A DNA stretch of 21,374 nucleotides from Ophiothrix spiculata (Eukaryota > Echinodermata > Ophiuroidea > Amphilepidida > Ophiotrichidae): the NCBI GenBank assembly GCA_000969725.1, contig JXSR01S010302.1, one strand, 5' to 3'. The notes beneath the pieces were generated by a model, which was not told the DNA's origin, did no database searches, and was given only the letters and a program-made list of their open reading frames with translations. Shown here piece by piece: positions 1 through 9,700 of this stretch; position 1 is the first letter of the stretch, and each line of letters opens with the position of its first letter. The position numbers and the translations under genes were made by a program.

Positions 1-213
1 ACAAAGTAATAAGGATTAAATTGATACCTGGATGAACTTCACCTGACATGAAAAAGTCAAGTTATAAATGGTCTGCATGGCATAGAGGGTAAGGTGAAAA
101 TATGTGTTCAAAAGATCATGAAGTCATGTTTTTCTGTAGATGGTAATGCATACTGTGATGAAAATAAACATAAATGAGTCAAACTTTGGCATCATGTCAA
201 AAACAGAATATTG

Positions 214-318
214 CCAATCCCAATATTAGGCATACACAAACAAACTTGTACCTTTTCACAAACGTTGGAAAAGTTCCAATCACAACTTAGGCATATAAAA
301 CAAACAAACTTGTACCTA
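214..318. repeat. 63-bp-spaced direct duplication
   Basis: A block of about 40 bp at 214-253 recurs at 277-318. Both copies begin CCAATC, pass through TTAGGCATA and end in ACAAACAAACTTGTACCT. The second copy carries a few substitutions and small indels. The offset is about 63 bp, so this is an imperfect two-copy tandem duplication just outside the left end of the element starting at 326. No coding potential is visible. Confidence 0.75.
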
Positions 319-608
319 AAATGAGTAGGGAAGAGTGGGGTAATTCCGGCCCCGTTTGCACATTTGGTTTTGAAACATAACATGCTTAGATCAGGAGTTA
401 GTCATAGCACTGTTATTTGTGATGATAAGTTACTGATATATCTTGAGGCATATAGCTACTAGCAGATGATTTGTACAGACATATATTCAACTAGTCAAGA
501 AAAAAGTGGCATCTCTACTTCTACTTCAGATTGTGAAGTGTTTAAGCATGAATTTTAATTGAAACAAAATTTAAATTTGTTTATTAGTAAATGCCATGTT
601 TACTTGTA

Positions 609-939
609 TTAAAGGAGCTTGGTCCGATTTTCAAAATTACGTTTTCAGTGGGATATGAAAGATGACCACAAAGGAGGCTTAAGTTCCAAATTTCAGCTGA
701 ATCGGTCAGCTGTTTTGATTTTATGGCCAATTTTGGGTTTTGGAGTTGCCTATTCGCTACTGTGTAAAATTAATTATGGTTACCATAACTACACACATTT
801 TCACATATATCTCCAAAACGGAACATAACTAAGCTGAGGAATTTCACAGGGGTAATAAGAAAAATATGAGCAATATTTTGGTACCAAAATCTCAAAAAGT
901 TTGGGGAAAAGTTGAACCAATCGGACCATGCTCCTTTAA
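609..939. mobile_element. 331-bp MITE with TTAA ends, TIR TTAAAGGAGC..
   Basis: The first bases, TTAAAGGAGCTTGGTCCGAT, match the reverse complement of the end at 919-939 with one mismatch over about 21 bp. TTAA is present at both termini (609-612 and 936-939), as expected for a TTAA target duplication. TTAA targets are known for piggyBac and Kolobok superfamilies and for the T2-type MITEs described in frogs, whose ends also begin TTAAAGG. The 69-codon open frame inside (from 619) starts within the inverted repeat and shows no protein features, so it is not called as a gene. The element sits inside the larger 326-1558 element and is therefore the younger insertion. Confidence 0.8.
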
Positions 940-1179
940 TTATAAATAAAAATTAAACTGATTTGTTTCATCTTCTTGGAAGTAGGTCCTCCTATGGTTG
1001 GTGTGCTGTGGGGTGATTTCGGCCCCACCCCAAAAACACAGAGAGAAGGAATATCAGTCTTTAAATTGTGTTATTTTTTTTATAGCTTATATTTCTTAAA
1101 TTAACCATGTTAAACAATTAATAAATTTGTAATTAGAGGGCCTTCCTATTCTATTGATACGTTTTTGGTACTTCTGTCA

Positions 1180-1407
1180 GCCCTTTATTTCTGTTTTTAT
1201 ATTGTTAATTAATAATCCAATTTTGTTCATTGAAATAGCAAACAACATTCTTTCACTATGATTTAAAATGAAGAAGTTACTTCTTATTTCTGTAATTTTT
1301 CTCAATATTTTTGCCTTGAAAACTCTTGTTTTTATAGAAGCCAGAATTACCCCATGGGTAATTCTGGCCCTCTATTTGTGTTTTTATATTGTTAATTAAT
1401 ATTCCAA
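1180..1407 (+). repeat. Internal direct repeat pair, 187 bp apart
   Basis: The segments at 1180-1220 and 1367-1407 share GCCCT.TATTT.TGTTTTT followed by ATATTGTTAATTAAT and TCCAAT, with only a few mismatches over about 41 bp. They lie inside the 326-1558 element and each is preceded by a degenerate copy of the terminal motif (TCTG.C). This suggests the element grew by internal duplication. Confidence 0.75.
1340..1368. repeat. 29-bp palindrome made of two head-to-head terminal motifs
   Basis: GCCAGAATTACCC (1340-1352) is the exact reverse complement of GGGTAATTCTGGC (1356-1368), with a 3-base centre. Each arm is a version of the GGGTAATT..GGC core found at the ends of the surrounding element. 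The sequence could form a hairpin or bind a dimeric protein such as a transposase; binding is inference only. Confidence 0.8.
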
Positions 1408-1633
1408 TGATACATCACAGATTCCCCTTTTCCATTATTTTGTGTTGGCATATACCCATGGTATTAATTAGTAACTTTGAAAGTAGTCTTTCACATTTCA
1501 GCTGACAAAAATACTACAAAATGTTAAAAGGGGGTCGAAATTACCCCGTTCTCCCCTATTTGAAAACATTAAAAAATGCTAATGATACACAGCATAATGG
1601 TCTATTGAGTTACAGGGAAGTGGAGGAGTTACA

Positions 1634-1657
1634 TTTTTTTTTTGGGGGGGGGGGGGG
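1634..1657 (+). repeat. Poly-T then poly-G homopolymer junction
   Basis: About ten T followed by fourteen G (1644-1657). These are low-complexity tracts, prone to length variation and sequencing error. The 63-codon open frame crossing it (glycine run) is an artefact of the tract. Confidence 0.95.
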
Positions 1658-2019
1658 CTCCCAGGTTTACCAAAGACTCCACAAAAATGTGAAAAATTTA
1701 CATATCATTTAAATTTTTCCTGTGGTTTACCTATATATTTGTTACTAAACTGTGCTTTTAATATGAAATTTACATTGTAAAAATGTATTTAAAACAGTTT
1801 AAATTATGATTGTAAAACTAAAATTGGTTTAAAATGGGTAGCATTATATCATGGTTTCAAAAACAATAAAAAAAAAAGAAAGAAATCAATGGAATGATAC
1901 AGGAAAATAACTTTTTTTATAAGTGGACATTTCTTATATCAGATTTCATTATAATAAGGACTTCTTTCAACTGTATAGTAGCACCAACCTTTTGGAGGGA
2001 AGCTTTGTCACAACTTCCA

Positions 2020-2381
2020 TTAAAGCAATACTATAAGATTTTGATCAAAAATGGTTTATAGTAAAAACAGCATAAAATGGAGGAATGTGACTATGTAAAA
2101 GTGTTTTCAAGTGTATTTTGTGAAAAAAATTGTTTTGCCACCAAAAAAATGGATAAAAAGCCCATGCGTGCTTTCCTATACTAATAAATGTGGAATTAAA
2201 TTCGGGATCCCGAATTTAATTCCACAAATGGTCATAACAGAAAAAGTAAGCATCTTTGAGCCAAATTGTTTGGAGGGTATTCATATCTACCCAAAACAAA
2301 CCCAATAAGCCAAAAAAATCAAAAGTCATGGGTGACAGACGGCACTTCATTTTTTAACATTATTTTATAGTATTGCTTTAA
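2020..2381 (+). mobile_element. 362-bp MITE, copy 1 (TIR TTAAAGCAATACTATAA)
   Basis: The 17-bp terminus TTAAAGCAATACTATAA at 2020-2036 is exactly inverted at 2365-2381. TTAA is at both ends, so a TTAA target duplication is likely. A second copy lies at 5860-6238 in the opposite orientation and shares the interior almost throughout. This includes the central palindrome and the segments coding-strand CCACCAAAAAAATGGATAAA and AGTCATGGGTGACAG. The 65-codon open frame at 2111-2308 and its counterpart in copy 2 exist only because the same non-coding element is repeated. There is no transposase, so it is non-autonomous. Confidence 0.9.
2189..2226. repeat. Perfect 38-bp palindrome centred on GGATCC
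   Basis: The sequence from TGTGGAATTAAATTC (2189-2203) through GGGATCCC to the mirrored arm ending 2226 is its own reverse complement. It sits almost exactly at the middle of MITE copy 1. In copy 2 the equivalent site (about 6034-6071) has lost a few pairs (AGGATCCC in place of GGGATCCC, and a changed outer arm). Copy 1 thus keeps the more perfect form. Confidence 0.95.
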
Positions 2382-3080
2382 CCTGTATGAAAACTTCAGA
2401 GGAGGGTGGCCGTGGCAACTATTGTATGGATGCCATTCCGATCATAGACGATACCCGGCTGCGTCATGTCCTATGCCGCCTCTAGTAAACTATTGGAAAC
2501 ATGTGGAAAAATACAACTTACGAGATCGGGCGGGATGGTCGCTAAAATTATACTCCTAATCGGTAAAAAATATGATAAAATCTATAAAGAGTGGGGTTTA
2601 TGCGTGAACCCCAGCGGATTTAGAGTAATACAATTATGTTTCATTTTGTGACATTACTTTTATAATTTATTTGATCAATGTAAAAAATTGTGTTTCTGTA
2701 ATATTTTCAATACATAAATTGTGGCTCTGCACATTGCGATACACATAAAATGTATCCCTAAATTTGCATTTAGAAATCCCTCAGCCTAAATCAAGTAAAA
2801 TAGTATCCTATGCCGCCTGGAAAACTTAAAAGGACTAATTACCTATATATAGGCTATTGTACACTAATTAGTAATGTCATATTGGAAAAAAGTATAGGCC
2901 TACAGGTGACTTTAAGGCAGGAAGGATGGTCTACTAATGAGTTCAGGATATACCCACTTGTTGTCAATCAAAACACTAAGACAATTAGATCAAGTTTTGT
3001 TAAGCTAGGTGTGAAATTAGATTAGGTGGCTGGGCGAGTTGGAAAACAAACAATACATTGGATTATATGCCATGTTCAAG
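2382..3080. other. Intergenic or intronic DNA, no recognisable gene
   Basis: The stretch right after MITE copy 1 is somewhat richer in G+C up to about 2640. It includes a small hairpin with 7-bp arms TGGGGTT (2592-2598) and AACCCCA (2607-2613). Two short open frames (2466-2651 and 2810-3025, plus strand) have no motif, start context or composition that supports coding. A 13-bp string TCCTATGCCGCCT occurs twice (about 2469 and 2807) with no further shared flank. Confidence 0.6.
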
Positions 3081-5158
3081 TTCTTGTCTGATCTAATGGT
3101 TTCAAAGTATATGACATACTGCAAAAGTGGTATATTTTGAGCTACATTACTTTTTAGTACTCAATTTGCCTAGGGCAAAATAAATGTACCGCCATAGATG
3201 GTACCTATTTATACCACTGCATGTTAAAAAAATCACAAGCCTGAAAATTAAAGCATGCAAAATGATTAAAAAATAGCCTTAAATCTAAAGCATTTAAAAC
3301 CCATCTAGGTCTGAATCAAGCCAGTAAAAATTCCCTAAATGTCCACCAAAAACACCTATAAAGCACCAAAACATGTAAATGTATGTCATTTTTTAATAAA
3401 ATATTACACAAAATGCTTGGAAAACTACTGAAAACCTTTTTTTTTTGCTTGTCAGAAAATTTTCCTCCAATAAGTCCTCTTTTTTGAAAACCCCATGCTA
3501 TTATATCCCAAATTTCTGATATTTATGCCTGTACACCATTTTTGTTTTTCATATTAAATATTTCATTTTGCAATTGAGAAACTTAATATTTTAAGATTCA
3601 CTAAATTTTATCTAGATTGTCAAATGTTTTTAATAATTCAGTATTTTTTTCAAAAAAATTGTTGCTTCTTTTTGATCAATGTAATAAAACTGAATAGAAT
3701 TGTAAGTTGATAAAATATTGACATATATGATTATTAACATTTTGAAGTGAAAATAGTCCCTGGGGAATTACCTCATTTAAATTTTATGCATTCTAAACCA
3801 TTTTTATGAATATCAATAATTCAAAAATCTCATCATATTCCTTAATTTTTCAGAAATTTTATGGATTTAGGCCAAAACAGTGACCTCAATTTTGTATTTG
3901 CAGGAAGCAAAATAATGAGTAGGTGTAGAATGAAGAAAAAGGAGAAAAATAAAACTCCTTGCTTCTATTTCATCAACTTCTGATTAACTATCAATTTGAA
4001 TTATTAAATATAATTGAATTCAAAATGTAAAACAGAAAAGGGTTATTATTAAGCTTTTTTACACTGGCAAATACTTGCGTATGTTAAATCAATGTTTGAA
4101 ATCTTGGTTGCTCATAACAACCAAACCAGCATTGGACATGTAAACAAATAAAAATGTCAGAATTGTCTAAATCGAAATAAATGAAAAAAAAACCCACACA
4201 CGAAACAATCACACAATAAAAATATCTTACATCCTTCCTCTCTCAATATTCTCTCACCGTAACCATTTTTAAAGCTGAATTGAACAGAATTTCAAAATTT
4301 TATTTGCAAATGATTTACACATCACACTGGAGCTTGTATATGTGACTGTCCATCTCAAACAAGCCGTAAATGCAAGAAACTTCATTTTGCACTACAAATG
4401 AAAATACACAGTACTGAAAATCAGGCCAAGGTCCTAATTTGCTGAAATTAAGTTTTTGACTGTTTCATTTCAAGAAAATGATCGGAAATATGAAATATAT
4501 CTGAATATCTTGACAATCAACAGAAAATATAGGGCTTACTGATCTTTGAATGGGTTTATCCCAGTTATACATATTACTCCCTGACAACATTTGACAGGCC
4601 ATAACTTGGAAAATCGAGTGAAGTTCATTGCGGTGTCATTTTAATCAAATGGCAAGAGGCTGCATTTATGGGTCGTTTGGGATGGACGGTGTCATATTTG
4701 ATTTCAGTAATTTCCTCAAGTAATTTTTTTTACCCCATCCCTATTGACAACTAGCCCTGAATTTGATATTGAAAGAAGACATACCAATTTTGATATACTA
4801 TATAGTAGGGCTAACTTTGTTAATGTAAATATAACACATTGCCATTATAACTGCTAATACCAGCTCAAATGATACAAAAATATTCACAATGTTTTACATA
4901 AAACTTTTGGGATGAGGTTAAACTGGCTCGATGCCTTTAAACTTTTAGATACAAAATGCACACATTCAGCACTCCTGAATATCTTGAGAAGTGCTATTTG
5001 TACCACACCAGATATTTTCCAAATTCAAGGCCTGAAAATGTATATACAAAGACGTACAAATTATATTTGTATAGAATATGAATAAGCACCAGTTTTAAGC
5101 AAGTAACAAGAGCAGTGTTTTTATATGTAAAGCTGTTAGAACTGAATATTTCCAGGGT
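3081..5158. other. 2-kb AT-rich featureless stretch
   Basis: I see no open frame of note, no inverted-repeat ends and no tandem repeat beyond short A or T runs. The text is strongly AT-rich with frequent TTTTT and AAAAA. It could be intergenic or intronic sequence. If the minus-strand gene model ending at about 5160 is right, this lies downstream of its 3' end. Confidence 0.6.
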
Positions 5159-5159
5159 C

Positions 5160-5165
5160 TTTATT
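5160..5165 (-). terminator. Candidate poly(A) signal AATAAA on the minus strand
   Basis: TTTATT on the plus strand reads AATAAA on the minus strand, about 112 bp past the stop codon of the proposed terminal exon 5277-5396. The hexamer is common by chance in AT-rich DNA. It is noted only because its spacing suits a short 3' UTR of that exon. Confidence 0.3.
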
Positions 5166-5276
5166 CAGAAACACCTACTGCTTTTCCTGTGTTTTCCTCC
5201 GTAAAGAGAAAAACAAACTCTTCGAGATGAAAAGTCAGGAGCATCATGTTATAGAATCAGAGTGTAACTTTCAGAG

Positions 5277-5396
5277 TCAACTTATCGGCTCTGCTGTCAT
5301 GGCAACCGGACTTTCGATGTCAATATCTTCAGGATATTTAAATACTTGTGATATGCTAAATAAAACAGCTGATGGAACGATAATGAAGGTGTCAAG
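5277..5396 (-). CDS. Possible terminal coding exon of an unidentified minus-strand gene
   Basis: On the minus strand a pyrimidine-rich stretch ending in TTTGTAAAAG (AG at 5398-5397) precedes an open frame of 39 codons plus TGA at 5279-5277. It begins LDTFIIVPSAVLF and ends DIDIESPVAMTAEPIS. A TAA lies in frame immediately upstream of the AG, so the frame is open only from the proposed splice site, as expected for a real exon. An AATAAA lies about 112 bp downstream. The start phase (0) matches the phase-0 donor of the candidate exon 6552-6638. I recognise no family. The plus strand is also open here (5227-5427, 66 codons from ATG), which weakens the case, since one of the two must be chance. 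Confidence 0.3.
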   Translation of the reverse strand, partial: LDTFIIVPSAVLFSISQVFKYPEDIDIESPVAMTAEPIS

Positions 5397-5706
5397 CTTT
5401 TACAAAACAAATAATAAACAAGCTTGAACAAAAATACACTTGAGCTGTATTAGGCTTCCCAGGTTTTAAGAAATACTCTGTTTAAAACCAGACTCATCAG
5501 TATCAAACAATATAAACAAGACAAGAAGTTTATTAACTTGTGTGTACTGTTACAAATATCTTTTATATTTTTTAGAAAACTTATAGATATTCAAATCTTG
5601 GTACTCTATATCAAATCTCCGTTGACTATTTGAATGGAAGTTTTGAAGTGATTTTAGACAAAAATATGAAGATCTGGGACAAGCTTTGGAAAAAGGTACT
5701 TCTTAT

Positions 5707-5739
5707 CCCCCCCCCCTCTTTTTTTTTAATTTTTTTTAG
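5707..5739 (+). repeat. Poly-C and T-rich low-complexity tract
   Basis: Ten C (5707-5716), CTC, then long T runs broken by AA. Simple low-complexity DNA shortly before MITE copy 2. Confidence 0.9.
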
Positions 5740-5859
5740 AAAGTGTAATAAATGTTTGTTTACGTTTCAGTTAACAATTATGAAGTTATTTGTTTAGACT
5801 GGTCACCTTTCTTACTAAGCCTAAAATTCATATTACAGCCAAACCATGTATTATTATGG

Positions 5860-6238
5860 TTAAAGCAATACTATAAAGTGTTAAAAATGAAGCTCCCCCT
5901 GTCACCCATGACTTTTGATTTTTTTAGCTTATTTGGTTTGTCTGATTTTTTTAGCTTATTTGGTTTGTTTTGGGTAGACATTACCTCCAAATGATTTGGG
6001 TTAAATATGCTTACTTTTTTGGTTATGGCCATTTGTTGAATTAAATTCAGGATCCCGAATTTAATTCCACATGTATTAATATAGGAAAGCATGCATATAT
6101 GCCTTTTATCCATTTTTCGGTGGCAAAACAATATTTTGACAAAATACACTTGAAAACGATTTTAAATAGCCACATTCCTTCATGTTATGCTGTTTTACTA
6201 TAAACATTTTCGACCAAAATTTCATAGTATTGCTTTAA
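5860..6238 (-). mobile_element. 379-bp MITE, copy 2 (inverted relative to copy 1)
   Basis: It starts TTAAAGCAATACTATAA (5860-5876) and ends in CATAGTATTGCTTTAA (6223-6238), giving TIRs with one mismatch and TTAA at each end. Its interior is the reverse complement of the copy at 2020-2381. It is longer than copy 1 mainly because of a 27-bp tandem duplication (5917-5970), partly offset by small deletions. The open frame of 92 codons on the minus strand (5871-6149) is the shadow of the same element. If the minus-strand gene model is right, this copy lies in its last intron. Confidence 0.9.
5917..5970 (+). repeat. 27-bp tandem duplication inside MITE copy 2
   Basis: The units 5917-5943 and 5944-5970 both read GATTTTTTTAGCTTATTTGG then TTTGT, differing at one position near the end. 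Copy 1 of the MITE has only a single unit here, so the duplication arose in copy 2 or its lineage after the two copies separated. Confidence 0.9.
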
Positions 6239-6250
6239 TAGTTCTGAGGA

Positions 6251-6263
6251 GGGGGGGGGGGGG
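6251..6263 (+). repeat. Poly-G tract (G13)
   Basis: Thirteen G shortly after the right end of MITE copy 2. Low-complexity sequence. Confidence 0.95.
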
Positions 6264-6500
6264 AAAGAGGTTGTAAAATGCTGATTTGAATAAGGACTCC
6301 TACCCTCAAATGCTTTTTCCAGTACCTCTAACTTGTTTCTTGTCTTCAACCCAAAATTATCTCCTCAGAAATTTAGATACTAAATATATGGTGGGTCCAC
6401 TACCCCAAAATTTGAACCATGGACCATTTCCAAGGTCTACTAATAGGCCAGTCATCTGCCATCTTTAGCAACTACGGTTACCATCACTTCTTGAAACTTA
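6264..6500. other. Short non-coding stretch, no recognisable gene
   Basis: A 60-codon open frame (6286-6468, plus) reads through with no recognisable domain. No repeat structure is visible. Confidence 0.5.
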
Positions 6501-6504
6501 AATG

Positions 6505-6529
6505 AAAACAACAACAACAACAACAACGA
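6505..6529 (+). repeat. (AAC)n microsatellite
   Basis: About seven AAC triplets. Read on the minus strand they give the run of valines at the end of an 80-codon open frame (6498-6740). That part of the frame is an artefact lying beyond the proposed splice donor at 6551. Confidence 0.95.
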
Positions 6530-6551
6530 AAACGAGAAAGTAAACATTTAC

Positions 6552-6638
6552 CTTTTCAAAATTTTCCAGCATGCTTTTCAATGTGAGATTAATATCAATC
6601 ATCATGTCCCAGAGTTCATGTACCGTCATGTTTATATC
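6552..6638 (-). CDS. Possible internal coding exon of an unidentified minus-strand gene
   Basis: On the minus strand, a pyrimidine-leaning stretch ending TATTATCAG precedes the exon start at 6638. The exon runs 29 codons in phase 0 and ends GAAAAG|GTAAATG, a good donor (last exon base 6552). It encodes DINMTVHELWDMM followed by IDINLTLKSMLENFEK, which is acidic, leucine-rich and plausibly helical. An alternative acceptor further upstream (after GATTTCCAG) would add about 14 residues. Alternatively, the internal ATG at 6629-6627 could be the true start of a first exon. I do not recognise the protein. Support comes only from splice-site quality, matching phase and composition; a comparison with related genomes would decide. 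Confidence 0.35.
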
Positions 6639-6674
6639 CTGATAATATCCACAGCAAATATGCCGCTGACGCCT

Positions 6675-6728
6675 CAAAAACTGGAAATCACAAGTGGCAC
6701 TCACAAAGTTGAAATCAAAAGTGGCACT
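6675..6728 (+). repeat. 27-bp imperfect tandem duplication
   Basis: 6675-6701 and 6702-6728 match at 23 of 27 positions. Both share GGAAATCA or TGAAATCA followed by AAGTGGCACT. It lies immediately upstream, in minus-strand terms, of the candidate exon at 6552-6638. Confidence 0.8.
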
Positions 6729-6749
6729 GCTGCCACCCATGTAGCTTCA

Positions 6750-9700
6750 GTTCTACCCAAAATAAAAAAGTTATTTCAATACCAATTTCTGCTAAAATTC
6801 ACCACATCAAAATATATCCATGGCAACAGACTTCCATATATGATACAAATTTCCATAACTCCACAACAATTCCGCTGACATAATAACATCCGTCTCTAAA
6901 ATTCCGTAACAAAAAGTATCCTTTAAAACATGTTGATATTTCAACAAGTTGATGCAATCTGCATCCAGCAGTCTATTTTGTTGTGTTGCCACTTGGCAAG
7001 TCTCAACATAGCATATATAACAATATAATGCTATCGCATCTTCTCCGAAACTACAATGTTTGATCGCCATGGAAACCAACATCACTTTTTTAACAAGACT
7101 CGATATAAGTAAAAAACATGCTAAATAGCACGGTTAGTATATAAGCCTCTAATTCTCGCCTTATGCATCAAGTAATTTACACTAAATTCAAAATTTTCAA
7201 AGCCGAGTGAGATAACGTCTGCCATGGTGAATTCAACGAACACCGATATGACAAAGTAACAAGTTAATTACATCCTTGTCGAGGCACTTAAAATTGACAG
7301 CTCCTTGCAGTATTTTCCTCCTATCCATGAAGATAAAACAAGTGTTTATAACCACACGCCAAACATTATTCAGTGTCCAGTCCATTGGTCAGTTGACCTC
7401 TGACTTCTTGTTCAAAGAGTGTTAATTACTCGTAATCCAACTTGACATATGAGATGGAGCGATTCAAGTTGATGAAGTCTCCACCATGCATGCATAAAAC
7501 ATGAATGCATACTTTATATAACACTGCATGATAACCAGCTTTGCCAAAGCAAAACAAAAGTTCCTTTGTAAATTCAACCTGTAAAATTGATCTTCGATTT
7601 CACCATTTCCAACTTGTTTTATAATCAAACGTCGTTACACAACAGCTGATTTTTCAGCCATGTATAAATTGAAATATCAGCACAATTGCCTTACAGCGCA
7701 TATATCCTTTTACACTTTAAGCATGATCGAAGATAAATGTAACAAAAGCCGGCAGGAAATCAACACTTTGAATGAGACAAAATCATTCATCTTATTGACT
7801 TTACAATATTCCTATAACTATGTATAACACCGTCCCAACAGGTGCTACTTACAGCACAACGTATCTAATTTACGTCACATCTTTGCTTTGCAACAAAAAT
7901 CCATCCTGCCGGTGTTCTATAATAACCATAGACTAGTGATATCCCATGTTTTATAGATATAGAATATCAAATTCAACATCTTTAAGACAAAAAATCAATT
8001 GCTGTAGACATTTTTAGTAAGCTTAAAACAACAGTGTTGAATATCCTCATAGATGATACAGGTGGCACTTAAAGACACAACAAGCTCGTTAAAGATCACA
8101 ATCCTTTCAGTTTCGTTGTTTAAACCACATGATGATACAATCCCGATGGAAAGCAGAGGTGTAACTTGAAGACAAGATATCAAAATAAGCTTCTTTAATG
8201 GGCATCTTCAATGCCAAATGTTTGATACAAACAGGTAAGATAATCCCGTATTCTCAGGAATCCTGTGCAACTCCCATCTGTTATTTTTACTTATCTCATT
8301 CAATATTTACTGCCTGATGTGTCCAAATGTCATGAGATAAATTTGACAAATAAAAAATGATCGTTATCATACATCCCGTATTTGTCCATTTAAGTAAAGA
8401 AAACAAAACGATAATTTGATCCATCTGTGCCATAAATTGTTGTATAAGTCAGTGACATTTGCTTCTACAGTAGAAAAGGGGAGTTTTAAGTGGCAGATCA
8501 ATCTTAATGATACGTCTTATGAATAAATAACAATTCCAAATTCACTTAATGTCCATTCATGCAGATGTTGCAATTATAGTTGTATAAGATGACCATCTCT
8601 GTCGCAAGTGTAGTTTTGCGTTGACAGTCAAGGTAACAACCTACATATCTTGGTTCCCTTTTAAGTTTAACTTAAAATCATACGTGATATTCCGCCTCTT
8701 TTCATTTAATTTGCATCTGCACATCAATATCCTGCATAAAACATTCTCTAGTGCTTATAAAACCAGGAAATATTAAATTAAGAATGAAAAAAGAGACTTA
8801 AAGCCCAAGTATCCATTCTGATGATTTGATTGCTGTAGCATATTTCATAACAATCCTCATTAGTAGTGTTCTGTAACATTAAATCATAATATTATACATG
8901 TCTTGTAGCCTTGTTATACCATCTCTAACATTTCCACATCATATCACCGAAATGCATCACACAGCCTACTTGGTTTTCATCCGAATTATCATCTAACATC
9001 CTCAATGTCATATCAATTTAGATAACCATTTGAACCAATATAATGTATTACAGTAATGTATGTAAATTGCATCTAGCACATCGTACCCAAATCAAAAGGT
9101 ATGTGCATATTAGTGTATCTAAAAGTAAAATGAGTAGCACTTTGTATTGGAATCATTCACAAGACCTAAATCTAGTTGTAAAAATGTTTACAGTTATTAA
9201 ATCATGGTGTTTAATTCACCACCACAGAATGACACTAGTAAAATCCACTCCCATGTTCTTCAGCATCAATTCATATCACGAGACATATCACACCAATACC
9301 AAAGGTATATACTTGTTCGGCCATTAAACCAGCAATGGATCAGACATCTTTATTTCACACATGGGTCAGAATGTGATGCTCCTACCAGCCTGACAATCTG
9401 TTACACTGTCGCAAATATTGACAAATTTCATGACGACATTCCATGTTGTGAAAATAAGTAGCACAGATTTGAAAGATAAACGTTCATCAATATTCCCATC
9501 TTACTGGAATTGCAATGAAGAAATATTTCAGATAAATTAAATAACTAGATAATGGCAGATATTGCATCGGCATCTCAAATTATGCAAATCAGTGATGTCC
9601 CATGTGACAAGAAGACCACATGTTAGATAGAAGTCCAGACTTCATCCATATGGTTGATATGCTATGATATGCTATTTATACAAACTTATCATGCTTATAT

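Larger units (their letters stand above)
326..1558. mobile_element. 1.23-kb inverted-terminus DNA element with GGGGTAATT..GGCCCC ends (non-autonomous)
   Basis: The left end (326-353) and the reverse complement of the right end (1558-1531) match at about 23 of 28 positions. Both start TAGGG, run through GGGGTAATT and end in CCCC. Each terminus abuts a TA dinucleotide, which would fit a TA target duplication, but that is weak evidence. The same core recurs inside at about 1011 (plus) and on both strands around 1340-1370, so the element is built from several copies of its terminal motif. No transposase ORF is present, so it is non-autonomous or decayed. A second MITE (609-939) is nested inside it. 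The superfamily is not assigned. Confidence 0.6.

Noticed and set aside
2469-2819. 13-bp string TCCTATGCCGCCT present twice
   Set aside because: The flanks do not align, so this is too short to support a repeat call.
5227-5427. 66-codon plus-strand ORF starting MKSQEHHVIES
   Set aside because: It has an ATG and reasonable composition, but no domain, promoter or homolog that I recognise. The opposite strand has splice and poly(A) context. Neither is proven.
5871-6149. 92-codon minus-strand ORF similar to a 65-codon frame at 2111-2308
   Set aside because: The similarity exists because both lie in copies of the same MITE. The shared sequence is non-coding, with palindrome and inverted-repeat structure.
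6807-7085. 92-codon minus-strand ORF
   Set aside because: No domain or clear splice sites; its composition is not clearly coding. Left as unannotated sequence.
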